This document shows positions 49,374-57,461 of a stretch of 64,000 bases of DNA, one piece after another. A program made the position numbers and the translations under genes. Each line of letters opens with the position of its first letter. Position 1 is the stretch's first letter. This DNA is from Hydrogenophaga sp. (GTDB lineage: Bacteria > Pseudomonadota > Gammaproteobacteria > Burkholderiales > Burkholderiaceae_C), in assembly GCF_030651625.1 (NCBI RefSeq), contig NZ_JAUSCF010000012.1:84544-148543 (forward strand), read 5' to 3'. The notes beneath the pieces were generated by a model. The model saw only the letters and a list, made by a program, of their open reading frames with translations. It was not told the DNA's origin and made no database searches.

Positions 49374-51472
49374 CTCATTCCTCGGTTGATGATGCGGCGG
49401 CCCACGGCTGGTGCCTGCAGGGCGGCCATGGGGATGGGTTGTGGTGATGGTGGGCTGGGTGGCTCGGCTGGTGGATACGTATCCGCTGGGGCGGTCGGGC
49501 CTCTTGTTTGGTCGTCGGTCAGGATTTCGCCTGTCTCAGGGTCGGTCAGCTCGATCGGGCGCGGTGGCGTTGGTGTGGGCTGCGGCGCGAAAAGGTCGCC
49601 AGTGGGCGGGATGAGCTTCTTGCGCAGCTCGCGCCAGTCCAGCTCGGACCACTTGTGCAAGCCCAGCTTGTGGGCCATGGCGAGGTTGTAGACGCTCAAG
49701 TCAGTGGCTTCGTTGCGCACGCCGTTGGGCTTGATCCACTGCCGAACAGCCCGTCCCTTGCGGTACACAACCACCATGCGCTCGGCCACCAGCTGGTCGA
49801 ACCACTGCTCGTCAATGGCGTCGGGGAAGTGCATGGCGCCTGGCCCCTCTGTGAGCTTCATGCGATCCAGCAGCAGGTGGTCCTTGGCCACGTCGGTACC
49901 GACTTCCCAAAGCTCTACGCCGTCCGGGGTTTTGGTGCCACCCCACTCAATGTCCACCTTCTTCGGCGCCATGCCGATGATGGGTCGGTTGGGCCGGGTG
50001 GCGCCGTGAATGGCAACGCAGTGCAGGCCCTTTCGGGCGGCCGTGTAGTTGTACACGTCCTGCGTGTTCGAGCCGCCGGTGTCTACAGCATAGGCGCTGA
50101 TCATGATGGCGCGGCCACTGGCGTGCAGCAGCGGCGTGCGCCGGATCTCGTCCACCCGGTTCCACGGGCTGCCATGGCTACCGGGTGCAAGGCTGGGAGA
50201 GCCGATGATCTTCTCGTAGTCAAGCACCCAGTGCTCCAGGCCAGGACCCCAGGCCTCGATCTGCGCTTCCAGGCGGTCGCCCTGGGTGTCCACGGCCATG
50301 GTGACCACCAGGGCGCGATCGGGAATGATCCGCATCGGGTACGGCTCGGCGCGGGAGCGCAGTTGGTCGGCGGTGCTGACGGACTCCGTGTTGTCGTAGC
50401 TCAGGCCCATGCGGGTGTTGAAGAACACCTGCATCGCTTCATGGTCGCCACGCTGCAACCGGTCCTTGGCGCGGGCGTATTGGCGGGCCAGCGACAACCA
50501 GGTGATGGCACCCACCGGCATGTAGAACGCGCTGCAGGTGAAGCTGATGGTTTCACCGTCGCCCTTCGCGGTGGCGACCCACCGGGCCTCTCCTCCCGCA
50601 GCCACGTCGGGCAGCATGGTGGTCTTGTGGTGCTCGTCGATTTCGAAACCGCACTCAGGGCATACGAACCACGCACGGTCCATGAATCCGGTTTCGGGAT
50701 CGCGGGCATATTGGAAGTTGGCCAGCGCCAAGGCGTGCAGGTGACCGCAGTGCGGGCACGGCACGTGATATTCCTCGCGCGTTCCCATCTCGAACAGCTC
50801 GTCGATCTTCGACATGCCCTTCACACTCGGGCTGGATGTGTAGAAGAACTTGGCGTCGTTCGCGTACTGCGTGGCGCGGGCCTCGGCCAGCTCGACCGGG
50901 TCGCCCTCGTCGTCCACGCTGCGCTCCAGGCGGTCGATCTCGTCCACGTAGATGTAGGGCGCCGATACCTCGGCCAGGTTTGCCGCCGAGCCGGCGGTGT
51001 TCATGTACAGAGTTGCGTCGCCCAGAAAGTCCTTTGCCTGCACGGTGTTGCGGCTGTCCCGGCTTTTCGCTGCCGACACCCGTTCGCGCAGCTCGGGCAC
51101 GTTGCGGATCATGGTCGACACACGGGCGCTGAACCGTTTCACGAGGGTGTCGGTCGGCTCCAGCGCCAGGATGTTGCGCGGGCGGCGGTGGATCAACGCC
51201 CCGATCCAGTTCAACGCCGTCTGCGTCTTGAACATCTGAGAGGCCACCCGCGCCACCACGCGCTTGCAGGGGTGCCCGGGCGATAGCACCTGGTGCACGC
51301 GGCGGGCCGGGTAAGACCGGTCGAAGCGGAACTCACCCGGTGCCGGCCCCGACTTGGGCAGGATCATGAACTCCTCGGCCCACTCGTCGACCCGCAGCTC
51401 CGGGTCCGGGCGTGCGCCTTCGATCGCAGCCGTGATGCCCAGGGCGTAGCCGTCAGCAAAGTGAAACCTCAT
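49370..51472 (-). CDS. Terminase large subunit (lambda gpA family)
   Basis: A 700-residue packaging motor. LRVDEWAEEFMILPKSG begins the domain; VVARVASQMFKTQTALNWIG (about 72-91) is the ATP-binding region in the position of the lambda adaptation of Walker A, and APYIYVDEIDRL (about 171-182) is Walker B. The central part has a zinc-binding group (CPHCGHLH, CPECGF), and nuclease residues fall in VVTMAVDTQGDRLEAQ and SAYAVDTGG. It cuts concatemeric DNA and drives it into the prohead. ATG 51472 overlaps the stop of the upstream small gene (TGATG). Confidence 0.92.
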   Translation of the reverse strand: MRFHFADGYALGITAAIEGARPDPELRVDEWAEEFMILPKSGPAPGEFRFDRSYPARRVHQVLSPGHPCKRVVARVASQMFKTQTALNWIGALIHRRPRNILALEPTDTLVKRFSARVSTMIRNVPELRERVSAAKSRDSRNTVQAKDFLGDATLYMNTAGSAANLAEVSAPYIYVDEIDRLERSVDDEGDPVELAEARATQYANDAKFFYTSSPSVKGMSKIDELFEMGTREEYHVPCPHCGHLHALALANFQYARDPETGFMDRAWFVCPECGFEIDEHHKTTMLPDVAAGGEARWVATAKGDGETISFTCSAFYMPVGAITWLSLARQYARAKDRLQRGDHEAMQVFFNTRMGLSYDNTESVSTADQLRSRAEPYPMRIIPDRALVVTMAVDTQGDRLEAQIEAWGPGLEHWVLDYEKIIGSPSLAPGSHGSPWNRVDEIRRTPLLHASGRAIMISAYAVDTGGSNTQDVYNYTAARKGLHCVAIHGATRPNRPIIGMAPKKVDIEWGGTKTPDGVELWEVGTDVAKDHLLLDRMKLTEGPGAMHFPDAIDEQWFDQLVAERMVVVYRKGRAVRQWIKPNGVRNEATDLSVYNLAMAHKLGLHKWSELDWRELRKKLIPPTGDLFAPQPTPTPPRPIELTDPETGEILTDDQTRGPTAPADTYPPAEPPSPPSPQPIPMAALQAPAVGRRIINRGMR

Positions 51473-51690
51473 CAGGGCACCTCGCCGTTGAAGTAGCACA
51501 TGGGCAACGGCTCCAGCTCTGCAAGCGAGACGGAGAATGGCTTGCTTGGAAATGGCCACTCCCCGTTGTCGAAGATCAACGACACCAGGGGGCTGGTGCC
51601 ACCGAGCATGCACAGCACGTCGCGGCCCTTGTGCCTGCCATCGCGCAGGCGGTAGCGGTGGCCTTGGTTTGCGCGCTCGATCTGGATCAC
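51472..51690 (-). CDS. Small protein between terminase subunits
   Basis: A 72-residue protein: MIQIERANQGHRYRLRDGRH, then LCMLGGTSPLVSLIFDNGEWPF. It starts with GTG at 51690, overlapping the small terminase stop by 4 nt (GTGA), with AGGAGG 8 nt upstream, one of the best ribosome sites in the prophage. Its stop overlaps the large terminase start. Function unknown; the coupling suggests a packaging accessory. Confidence 0.75.
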   Translation of the reverse strand: MIQIERANQGHRYRLRDGRHKGRDVLCMLGGTSPLVSLIFDNGEWPFPSKPFSVSLAELEPLPMCYFNGEVP

Positions 51691-52283
51691 TGTTGATCCT
51701 CCTGCGGCTGTGGCAGCTTTTCGTGCATGGTCTGCTCCCAGTCAGCAAACGCGCGGCGTTGCTCCTCATCAATCACGCGCTCGATGTCCCGCGCGTCGCT
51801 CAGCCCGATGCAGCGAGGTGCTGCGCGCTGCGGCACCGCCATCGCGCGATCGCGCAGGAGGCGAAAGCCATCGAATACTGCGCGGCGCAGTTGCACCACA
51901 TCGGCCAGCTTTCCCTCTGCTGCCATGTTCTCCCGACGCTTCTGGCGCAGGGTTTCCTGCTCGGTCTGGGCGCGGTAGTCGGTGTACGCGGCCTTTGACG
52001 CTGCGTCGGCGCCGATTTCGGGCGCTGTAGGCGTTTCAGGGCTTGCGCCGCCACCATCCCCTTCGCCAGCTGCAGAACTCGCTGCAGGCCGCACGCTGTC
52101 GGCCCGCGCGCGGGTGTTTTTTGCCCACTGGATATCCGCCACGTCGGGGTCGATGCACTTGCGCCCCTTTTCGTCCAGGATCACCGAGATCCGCTCTTCA
52201 CTGATCGCCTTCGCCACAGCCGACACGGCGCACCCGCGATGCCGCGCGTACTCACGCAGGCCCATGAGCTGCACCTTAGCCAC
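51687..52283 (-). CDS. Terminase small subunit (Nu1-like)
   Basis: About 198 residues. MGLREYARHRGCAVSAVAKAISEERI is the winged HTH DNA-binding domain of Nu1-type small terminases; the C-terminal half is a helical assembly region (EQETLRQKRRENMAAEGKLADVVQLRRAVFDGFRLLRDR). It recognises the packaging site and recruits the large subunit. GTG 52283 has an upstream AAGGGGG; ATG 52265 is the alternative. It overlaps the next gene by 4 nt and the upstream gene's end by 8 nt. Confidence 0.85.
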   Translation of the reverse strand: MAKVQLMGLREYARHRGCAVSAVAKAISEERISVILDEKGRKCIDPDVADIQWAKNTRARADSVRPAASSAAGEGDGGGASPETPTAPEIGADAASKAAYTDYRAQTEQETLRQKRRENMAAEGKLADVVQLRRAVFDGFRLLRDRAMAVPQRAAPRCIGLSDARDIERVIDEEQRRAFADWEQTMHEKLPQPQEDQQ

Positions 52284-52785
52284 GGTGAACACCCCCTTGC
52301 AGGGCAAGGTCAGCAGGTGAACGGCCCGTTTGTCCACCAACCTGTTCACTTTGCCCCCCGCCAACCACTGGCGCGCGCGCGGGGGGCGAATTACCCCGGC
52401 GGCTTGGTGCTGGGGGAGTACCTATAGGGGGGGTCACCTGCTGGCGCGCGGGGGGTGGGCCGGCCTCACCCCCAGCAGGTCCAGCAGATGCCGCAGCACC
52501 CCACGGCGAGGCCAGGCCCACCACGCGCCCGCCTTCTGCAGCGTAGAAGGTGCAGCGCTTGGCATTGGTCTTGAGCCATTGCCTTGCTGCTTGCGCACCC
52601 TGCTGATCCAGCACGTCCGCATGCTCGCGCCTTGCCTTCTGTGCTGTGGCCATCGCGGCGTCGAGGTCCACGAACTGGCCGTCGTACATGGCCCGGCACT
52701 GGTCGATGAACTGGGCCACCGTGGGCATGGCCTGGCGGCGACGATCTGTCGAGCTGCTGGCTGTTGGTTCGGTGGTCTGGTCCAT
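52276..52785 (-). CDS. Hypothetical protein upstream of terminase
   Basis: A 169-residue protein. Residues 20-95 look like a real domain (MPTVAQFIDQCRAMYDGQFV, then KTNAKRCTFYAAEGGRVVGL); the last 70 residues are low-complexity, rich in Pro, Gly and Ala, matching a GC-rich tract in the DNA. A frameshift near the end cannot be ruled out. It separates replication from packaging genes. No family recognised. Confidence 0.55.
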   Translation of the reverse strand: MDQTTEPTASSSTDRRRQAMPTVAQFIDQCRAMYDGQFVDLDAAMATAQKARREHADVLDQQGAQAARQWLKTNAKRCTFYAAEGGRVVGLASPWGAAASAGPAGGEAGPPPARQQVTPPIGTPPAPSRRGNSPPARAPVVGGGQSEQVGGQTGRSPADLALQGGVHRG

Positions 52786-52820
52786 CTACTTCTTTCTCTT
52801 TTTGAAAAAATGAAAGTGGA

Positions 52821-53042
52821 GTTACGCGGTTGCGCGCGCGCGTAACCACGAAACCCGCAGCCCGCCTAGCGAGTTACGCGGTTTCGCGGTTACACCCACT
52901 CGCACGCACATGCATGCGCACGCATGTGCACGCGCACCCGCACGCCCGCACACATGTATAGAGGGGCGCGTAACCGCGTAACCGCGTAACTTCCCGCGCC
53001 GTTGCTGGGTTTTGGAGTTACACCCCCGCGTAACCGCGTAAC
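52821..53042. repeat. CGCGTAAC octamer array with alternating purine-pyrimidine tract, candidate replication origin
   Basis: Eight exact copies of CGCGTAAC occur in 222 bp: six on plus (starts 52839, 52967, 52975, 52983, 53027, 53035; three are head-to-tail at 8-bp period) and two on minus (52821-52828, 52873-52880), plus a partial at 52886. Between them 52901-52937 is a perfect 37-nt purine-pyrimidine alternation containing an 8-bp inverted repeat (52906-52913/52922-52929). It lies directly after the helicase gene. Iterons beside replication genes suggest an origin; a nucleoid-type regulatory role is possible. Confidence 0.6.
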
Positions 53043-53051
53043 TCGCCGGGC

Positions 53052-54782
53052 TCATTCATCACCCCCATCGCTGGTGTTCTTACTCCCAGGGGACCGGGGT
53101 TCCCATCCACGGTAGGCCTTCAGGTGCTTATCGAACTCCATCACGCAGCGTGTGGCCCATTTGCCCTGGGTCTCGCGCTCCTCCACGGGTAACCCCGACT
53201 GGTCGGTTGACCACCCGATGGACACAGGCTCTGGGATCTCGCAGGTCAGGAACATCCGTTCCGCCTTCTTGCTCGCCGCGATATCGCCCAGCTTCATGAC
53301 CTTCACGCGTACCGGGTTGTCCGGGCGCATGTGCTCGCTGAAGCGAATCACCGTCGGCGTCCACTGTTCTCGCTTGAACGGGTACCGCTCGCCCGTTCGG
53401 GTGCACCACTTGAGGTACGCGTCATAGGCCTGCGCCACGCTGCAGGTCTGGTATGGCAGGTCCAGCTCGCCTTCCGCCCATTCCAGCCAGAATTGCTCAG
53501 GGCTCTTGCGGTTGATGGTGATCAGCGCGGTCTTGGCATCGGTGACCGGTGCCGGGCTGTAGGGGTCGAAGTCGTCGAGTGGATAGTTCAACAGGTAGTG
53601 GTAGAAGGCCGCTGTGCCGCCGTTGCTGCGCCAGTCCCCCAGGCGCTTGTAGAAGTGAAAGTCCTTCGCCTTCGGCGTGTAGACCACCAGGTAACGTCGG
53701 TCGCTGTTGTCGAGTGCCAGCGGCTGCAGCTCGTTTGAGAGGAACACGATGTTGATGTGGTTCGCTTCCTCACGCCTGGGCAGGTTCTTCGGGTTGATCT
53801 GCACCGTCGGTGAGGTGATCAGGGCCTTGAGGCGGTTTTTGTTGTGCACCAGCTCCGCGCGGCTGGAAACCTCATCACCCACCACGAACAGCTTGCAGGA
53901 CCGCCAGTCGTTGAACTTGTCTTCCAGCTCATCCTGGCCCACCAGAGCACCGTATTTCCCATAGATCGCGACCACGGTGTCAAACAGGAAGTTCTTACCC
54001 GCGCCCTCGTCGCCGTGCATGATCACGCTGGTGCGCAGCTTCGCGCCGGGGTTCTGCAGCGGATACGCCAGCCAGCACAGCAGCCAGTGCATGACGTTGT
54101 CGCACACCTGATCGTCCTCGCTGGCGCGGCTGGTGAGGTAGCGCATCAGCTCAAGCATGGGCTGCACGTTCCCCTCCACTGGCTCCATGGCCAGCCCGTC
54201 ATAGAGGTTGACGCAGCGTTCGGCGTCGCACTTCTCGGTTGGGTCGAAGACCACGTCTTGCGGCAGCACGGTGCGCCGGCGCTCGCTGCCCTTCCAAAGC
54301 CGCACCATCTCCGAGCCATGGGCGTGGCCCATGTTCGCGATCTTCATAATCATCCGCTGGCCACCGTCCCACACCGTGTCGGTGCCATAGATCAGGGCGA
54401 AGTTTTCGGCCAGGTGGTTGAACTTGCCCCAGTCGATGGTCTTTTCTGCTTTCTTGCCCGGCTTCGCGGCCTTGTCGGCCGCTTGATCCGCGCTGGGGCT
54501 CTTACCCCCATCCCCCGATGGTTGCGCATCGGCGCTTTCTGGGGGGTGGGGGGGGATGGCCGAGTTTGTGCCTTGCTCGTCCTGTGATGACCAGCCCTCT
54601 TCCACCGCACGCTTCAAAGCCTGCCGCTCTGCGAGAGAGACAACGTTATCGAGCGACGCTGAAGCGTCGAGAGCTGACGACGGCGAAGGCGATGCCGCAC
54701 TTGCGGCATCGAGCGCCTGCGGCGCCTGTTCGCCGCTGGTCTCGGCCGGCGTGGTGGGCTCGGGTGGCGTCGGCTCAGCCAT
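53052..54782 (-). CDS. SF3-like phage replicative helicase (DUF5906/D5-like)
   Basis: A 576-residue protein. The first ~110 residues are low-complexity (Ala/Pro/Ser). The helicase core has Walker A GDEGAGKNFLF (about 257-267), Walker B in LFVVGDEVSS, a sensor in INIVFLSNELQPLALDNSDRRYLVV, and a C-terminal DNA-binding region. It should unwind DNA at the phage origin. ATG 54782 is preferred (GGAAGG upstream); its start overlaps the primase by 8 nt. Confidence 0.85.
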   Translation of the reverse strand: MAEPTPPEPTTPAETSGEQAPQALDAASAASPSPSSALDASASLDNVVSLAERQALKRAVEEGWSSQDEQGTNSAIPPHPPESADAQPSGDGGKSPSADQAADKAAKPGKKAEKTIDWGKFNHLAENFALIYGTDTVWDGGQRMIMKIANMGHAHGSEMVRLWKGSERRRTVLPQDVVFDPTEKCDAERCVNLYDGLAMEPVEGNVQPMLELMRYLTSRASEDDQVCDNVMHWLLCWLAYPLQNPGAKLRTSVIMHGDEGAGKNFLFDTVVAIYGKYGALVGQDELEDKFNDWRSCKLFVVGDEVSSRAELVHNKNRLKALITSPTVQINPKNLPRREEANHINIVFLSNELQPLALDNSDRRYLVVYTPKAKDFHFYKRLGDWRSNGGTAAFYHYLLNYPLDDFDPYSPAPVTDAKTALITINRKSPEQFWLEWAEGELDLPYQTCSVAQAYDAYLKWCTRTGERYPFKREQWTPTVIRFSEHMRPDNPVRVKVMKLGDIAASKKAERMFLTCEIPEPVSIGWSTDQSGLPVEERETQGKWATRCVMEFDKHLKAYRGWEPRSPGSKNTSDGGDE

Positions 54783-55836
54783 AGACCTTCCCCATCGCTT
54801 CAATCACACCGCGCAGCTGGCGACGCACCGCGTCAATGCCCTGGCGCTGGCGCAGATCATCGAAGTCGGTGTCCTTGTCTTGGCGCAGCGTGGCGTCGAA
54901 CACCGGCCACACCAGGTCGCAGCCGGATACCTCGCGAGCCACCTTGCGCGCCACGTTTCGCCCGGGGTTGCTCAGGCGGCCAGTGCGGCGGTCCTTGGTT
55001 CTCCAATCGTCGTCTGCGCAGATCAGCAGCCGCTTGTGCGGATACAGGTCGCGCACCAGCGGCACCACGTGCGCCAGGTTGCCCGCGTCCCAGGCCACGA
55101 AGACCGGGTACTGCAGGTCAACACCCAGGCGGGTGGAAAGGCCGGTGGCGTAGCCCTCGCACACCAGCAGCAGCGGGGTGTCGTCGGTCACGTCGCCCAG
55201 GCGCAAGGCACAGCCCGGTTTCTCGAACCCCTTCAGGTAGACCTTGCCACCGTCCGGCCGGATGAACTGCAGGGCACGCAGCGCCTGGTCGCGCGGGTAG
55301 TCGTATCGAATGAGCGGCAGCACCAGCGTGCCATCGGGCAGGCGCACCATCGTGTCATCTTCCCCGGGCTCACCAGGCCAGCGCAGCGTCATGGGTTGCG
55401 CCAGGTACTTGCAGCTTTCACCCTGCAGGCCTTTACGCTCCAGGTAGGGGGAATGCCCGGCGGCCACTGCCTTGCGCCAGAGGTCTTGCGCACTCGATCG
55501 CGCCAGCTCGATCTCCTCCAGCCTGCGAGCCCGGGCCGCGTCAATCTGCGCCTGGCGCTGTGCCCGCTGGTGCTCGCGCTCCGCTTCGCTCAGCGGTGCC
55601 CAGTCCACCTCGATCTTCTGGAACGCGCCGCCATGGCGGTACGTGCCAAAGCTGCCCACCAGGTAGGTGCGGTTGTCGCGGGTGAATTCATACACCCGGT
55701 ACCAGTCTTTCCCGCCTTTGCCGCACGTGACCCGCTTGGCAAGGCGCTTGGGGAAGCCATCGTCTTTCGTCTGCAGCTCAATGCCAAAGGCCGCCAGCTG
55801 GCCCAGCACCTGGTGGTGGTTCTCCCACTGCGACAT
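54775..55836 (-). CDS. Toprim-domain DNA primase
   Basis: A 353-residue protein. The Toprim core shows LLLVCEGYATGLS (Glu227), VFVAWDAGNL and LLICADDDW (274-278), the acidic metal-binding set. The N-terminal part (ELQTKDDGFPKRLAKRVTCGKGGKDWYR) lacks a clear CHC2 zinc finger, as in short phage primases of the Toprim_3/DUF7146 type. It makes primers for phage DNA synthesis together with the helicase encoded next. ATG 55836 overlaps the regulator stop (TGATG). Confidence 0.88.
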   Translation of the reverse strand: MSQWENHHQVLGQLAAFGIELQTKDDGFPKRLAKRVTCGKGGKDWYRVYEFTRDNRTYLVGSFGTYRHGGAFQKIEVDWAPLSEAEREHQRAQRQAQIDAARARRLEEIELARSSAQDLWRKAVAAGHSPYLERKGLQGESCKYLAQPMTLRWPGEPGEDDTMVRLPDGTLVLPLIRYDYPRDQALRALQFIRPDGGKVYLKGFEKPGCALRLGDVTDDTPLLLVCEGYATGLSTRLGVDLQYPVFVAWDAGNLAHVVPLVRDLYPHKRLLICADDDWRTKDRRTGRLSNPGRNVARKVAREVSGCDLVWPVFDATLRQDKDTDFDDLRQRQGIDAVRRQLRGVIEAMGKVYG

Positions 55837-56204
55837 CAGGCCTGCGACCCCGTGAGGATGCGCCGAAAGGCCGCGTTTTCTTCCCGCAGCTTGCGGTTCT
55901 CCCGCTCCAGCTCGTTCTCCAGCTTGCGCATGGCAGTGAGGTCGTAATGCCGGCGGTGGACCATCCACAGCAAGGGTGCATCGTTGCCGCAGTGGTCCAT
56001 CACCGCTTCCAGCTTGGGCCAGTTCACCCCTTCCTGGCCGCTTTGCCAGCGGGAGAACTGCGCCTTGTCCAGCTTCAGCGCGCCCTGAACCTGCTTGGGC
56101 TCGAACCCGGCCACTTCCAGGCACAGGTCCAGCGCAGCGCCCAGCGTGGGCTTGCGGATCACCTCGGCTGGTGAGACTTCAACGGGCAGTGCAACCTGGT
56201 GCAT
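55836..56204 (-). CDS. Phage regulator with HTH and leucine-zipper-like tail
   Basis: A 122-residue protein. LGAALDLCLEVAGFEPKQVQ, then LKLDKAQFSRWQSGQEGVNW, is a helix-turn-helix of the phage regulator type; the C-terminus (RKLENELERENRKLREENAA) is a coiled coil for oligomers. ATG 56204 has GAGAGG upstream; a TTG at 56219 is in frame. It is coupled to the primase gene and probably controls or assists replication genes. Confidence 0.7.
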   Translation of the reverse strand: MHQVALPVEVSPAEVIRKPTLGAALDLCLEVAGFEPKQVQGALKLDKAQFSRWQSGQEGVNWPKLEAVMDHCGNDAPLLWMVHRRHYDLTAMRKLENELERENRKLREENAAFRRILTGSQA

Positions 56205-56439
56205 TTCGGTGCCTCTCAAATTTGTTGAGTGGTGTTGAGAGGCTCAGATGCGCAAAAATTTTTCCCATGAGCACACAACACCGAAAAGAAAAACCCGCCA
56301 CCGGCCCGTGCCACGCGCAGGGTGGTCAAGGAGGAGGTTCGAACGCAGCACAGGCCAGCCAGGGAGGGCCTGGCCAGCGTGGTGGCGGGGGAAAAAACAA
56401 GCCCGGCCAGGCGGGCAAGAATGGGCGTGCACATAACCA

Positions 56440-56703
56440 TCACAGCGCTTCCGCAACTGGCTCCACAAAGGCCGGCCCGCTCGAAGGCGCGCGGGGCGGT
56501 GTCACGTGCACGGTCGGTTCGGGTTCGTCTGGCGGGCTGGAAAGCCGCGCCATCAATCCAGTGAAGGCCGTGGCTGCACGCTCTGGGTCGCAGAACACGC
56601 AGCGCAACAGAACCCGGCCCGAAGAGCGGTCAATTTCAAGCACTACGCGCCCTCCTGAAGGGCGGGCTCCCCGAATCGAAAGACAATGCGGCTTCCACTT
56701 CAC
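56440..56703 (-). CDS. Small early phage protein
   Basis: An 87-residue protein starting with GTG at 56703 (AGAGG upstream): VKWKPHCLSIRGARPSGGRV, then VLLRCVFCDPERAATAFTGL. A CxxC pair and a Pro-rich C-terminus (EPTVHVTPPRAPSSGP) are present. No family recognised. It lies in the early minus-strand region between the Cro-like regulator and the replication genes. Confidence 0.55.
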   Translation of the reverse strand: MKWKPHCLSIRGARPSGGRVVLEIDRSSGRVLLRCVFCDPERAATAFTGLMARLSSPPDEPEPTVHVTPPRAPSSGPAFVEPVAEAL

Positions 56704-56726
56704 ACCACCTCTCGAAAGGGGCACCC

Positions 56727-56975
56727 ATGGCTTCCATCACGCTGCTGGTCGGCTACATGACCAAGAAAGGCCCGGTCTTCATCGGCCAGTCTCTCGACGG
56801 ACGTTTTCACCCTATGTGGAAAAACGAAAGCCTGGGCAGCTATCACAGCGTGATCGCTGCGATCGACGATGTGGCCGGCGGTCATACTTTTTCGCCCTCA
56901 GATGGCACCGACATGGATTCACTGGAAATCAGCGGCGACCCGGGCGACTGGGTGCCGGCAAAAGAACTGCTGTAG
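56727..56975 (+). CDS. Small plus-strand protein inside the minus-strand early region
   Basis: An 82-residue protein: MASITLLVGYMTKKGPVFIG, then GSYHSVIAAIDDVAGGHTFS and a closing DPGDWVPAKELL. GAAAGGGG precedes the ATG. It is the only gene reading rightwards between 26.6 and 57.4 kb and its last 94 nt overlap the minus-strand gene at 56882. The balanced composition argues for a real gene. Function unknown. Confidence 0.55.
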   Translation: MASITLLVGYMTKKGPVFIGQSLDGRFHPMWKNESLGSYHSVIAAIDDVAGGHTFSPSDGTDMDSLEISGDPGDWVPAKELL

Positions 56976-57136
56976 TCGTCAAGGCAGGCACGCAGGAACC
57001 GGACCGACTCTTCATTCAGCGCCAGGCGCACCACCTGCCCATCGGGCAGATCGAACGCCAAGCCCATGCGAAGGCGGCAGGGGCAAACGGGCGTCACAGC
57101 CCTGACCAATGCATCGGTGTAGACCGTTGGCAACAT
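56882..57136 (-). CDS. Small protein coupled to the Cro-like gene
   Basis: An 84-residue protein: MLPTVYTDALVRAVTPVCPC, then GLAFDLPDGQVVRLALNEES and VRFLRACLDDYSSSF. Its ATG follows the Cro-like gene stop with no gap (TGAATG), so it is translated with it. No family recognised. Its 3' end overlaps a plus-strand gene by 94 nt. Confidence 0.6.
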   Translation of the reverse strand: MLPTVYTDALVRAVTPVCPCRLRMGLAFDLPDGQVVRLALNEESVRFLRACLDDYSSSFAGTQSPGSPLISSESMSVPSEGEKV

Positions 57137-57397
57137 TCAGGCTACCTCGTGTTCAGTGGTTTGTTCGGCGAGGGTTGCGCCAACAGGCGTCGGCTGCGGA
57201 GCTTCCGTCTTCTGCACCTCGGCCAAAAGGGCGAGCAACTTTTCGCCCACGCTGTACCTGGGCTCAGGTGCGCGCCCATCCGCCAGCCGGCAAACGGTGG
57301 ACTGATCGACGCCCACATGCGACGCGATCTGCTGCTGACTCCGCCCAGATTTCTGGATAAGCCCGACGACTTCCGACCATTTAATGCTCTTGTGCAT
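57137..57397 (-). CDS. Cro-like HTH regulator
   Basis: An 86-residue protein with an XRE-type HTH: MHKSIKWSEVVGLIQKSGRS, then QQQIASHVGVDQSTVCRLAD. It is divergent from the repressor gene at 57456 across a 58-bp region with two operator copies, the classic Cro/CI arrangement. GGGGGT precedes ATG 57397. It should shut off the repressor promoter during lytic growth and control the leftward early genes. Confidence 0.8.
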   Translation of the reverse strand: MHKSIKWSEVVGLIQKSGRSQQQIASHVGVDQSTVCRLADGRAPEPRYSVGEKLLALLAEVQKTEAPQPTPVGATLAEQTTEHEVA

Positions 57398-57409
57398 ACC
57401 CCCATGATA

Positions 57410-57423
57410 ATGCACAAATGCAT
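57410..57423. promoter_or_regulatory. Operator copy 1, ATGCA-N4-TGCAT
   Basis: ATGCACAAATGCAT, a dyad with 5-bp arms and 4-nt spacer. It lies in the Cro/repressor intergenic region, overlapping a possible leftward promoter (minus strand TTGTCG, 18 nt, TATCAT) and a possible rightward -10 (GATAAT, 57406-57411). Confidence 0.75.
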
Positions 57424-57447
57424 CACTCGACAAGCCGGCTGCGCACA

Positions 57448-57461
57448 ATGCACGAATGCAT
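57448..57461. promoter_or_regulatory. Operator copy 2, overlapping the repressor start codon
   Basis: ATGCACGAATGCAT, same dyad as copy 1 with different spacer. The repressor ATG (57456-57458) lies inside it, so binding here would block the repressor's own transcription start region. Confidence 0.75.

Noticed and set aside
49508..51286. 592-codon plus-strand frame opposite the large terminase
   Set aside because: Shadow frame; the terminase motifs on the minus strand are unambiguous.
52821..53042. CRISPR array
   Set aside because: Repeats are only 8 bp with irregular or zero spacing and both orientations; no cas genes.
52822..53055. 77-codon minus-strand frame over the octamer array
   Set aside because: It is the translation of the repeats and alternating tract (AVTR, ACACMCVRV); no ribosome site, so treated as non-coding.
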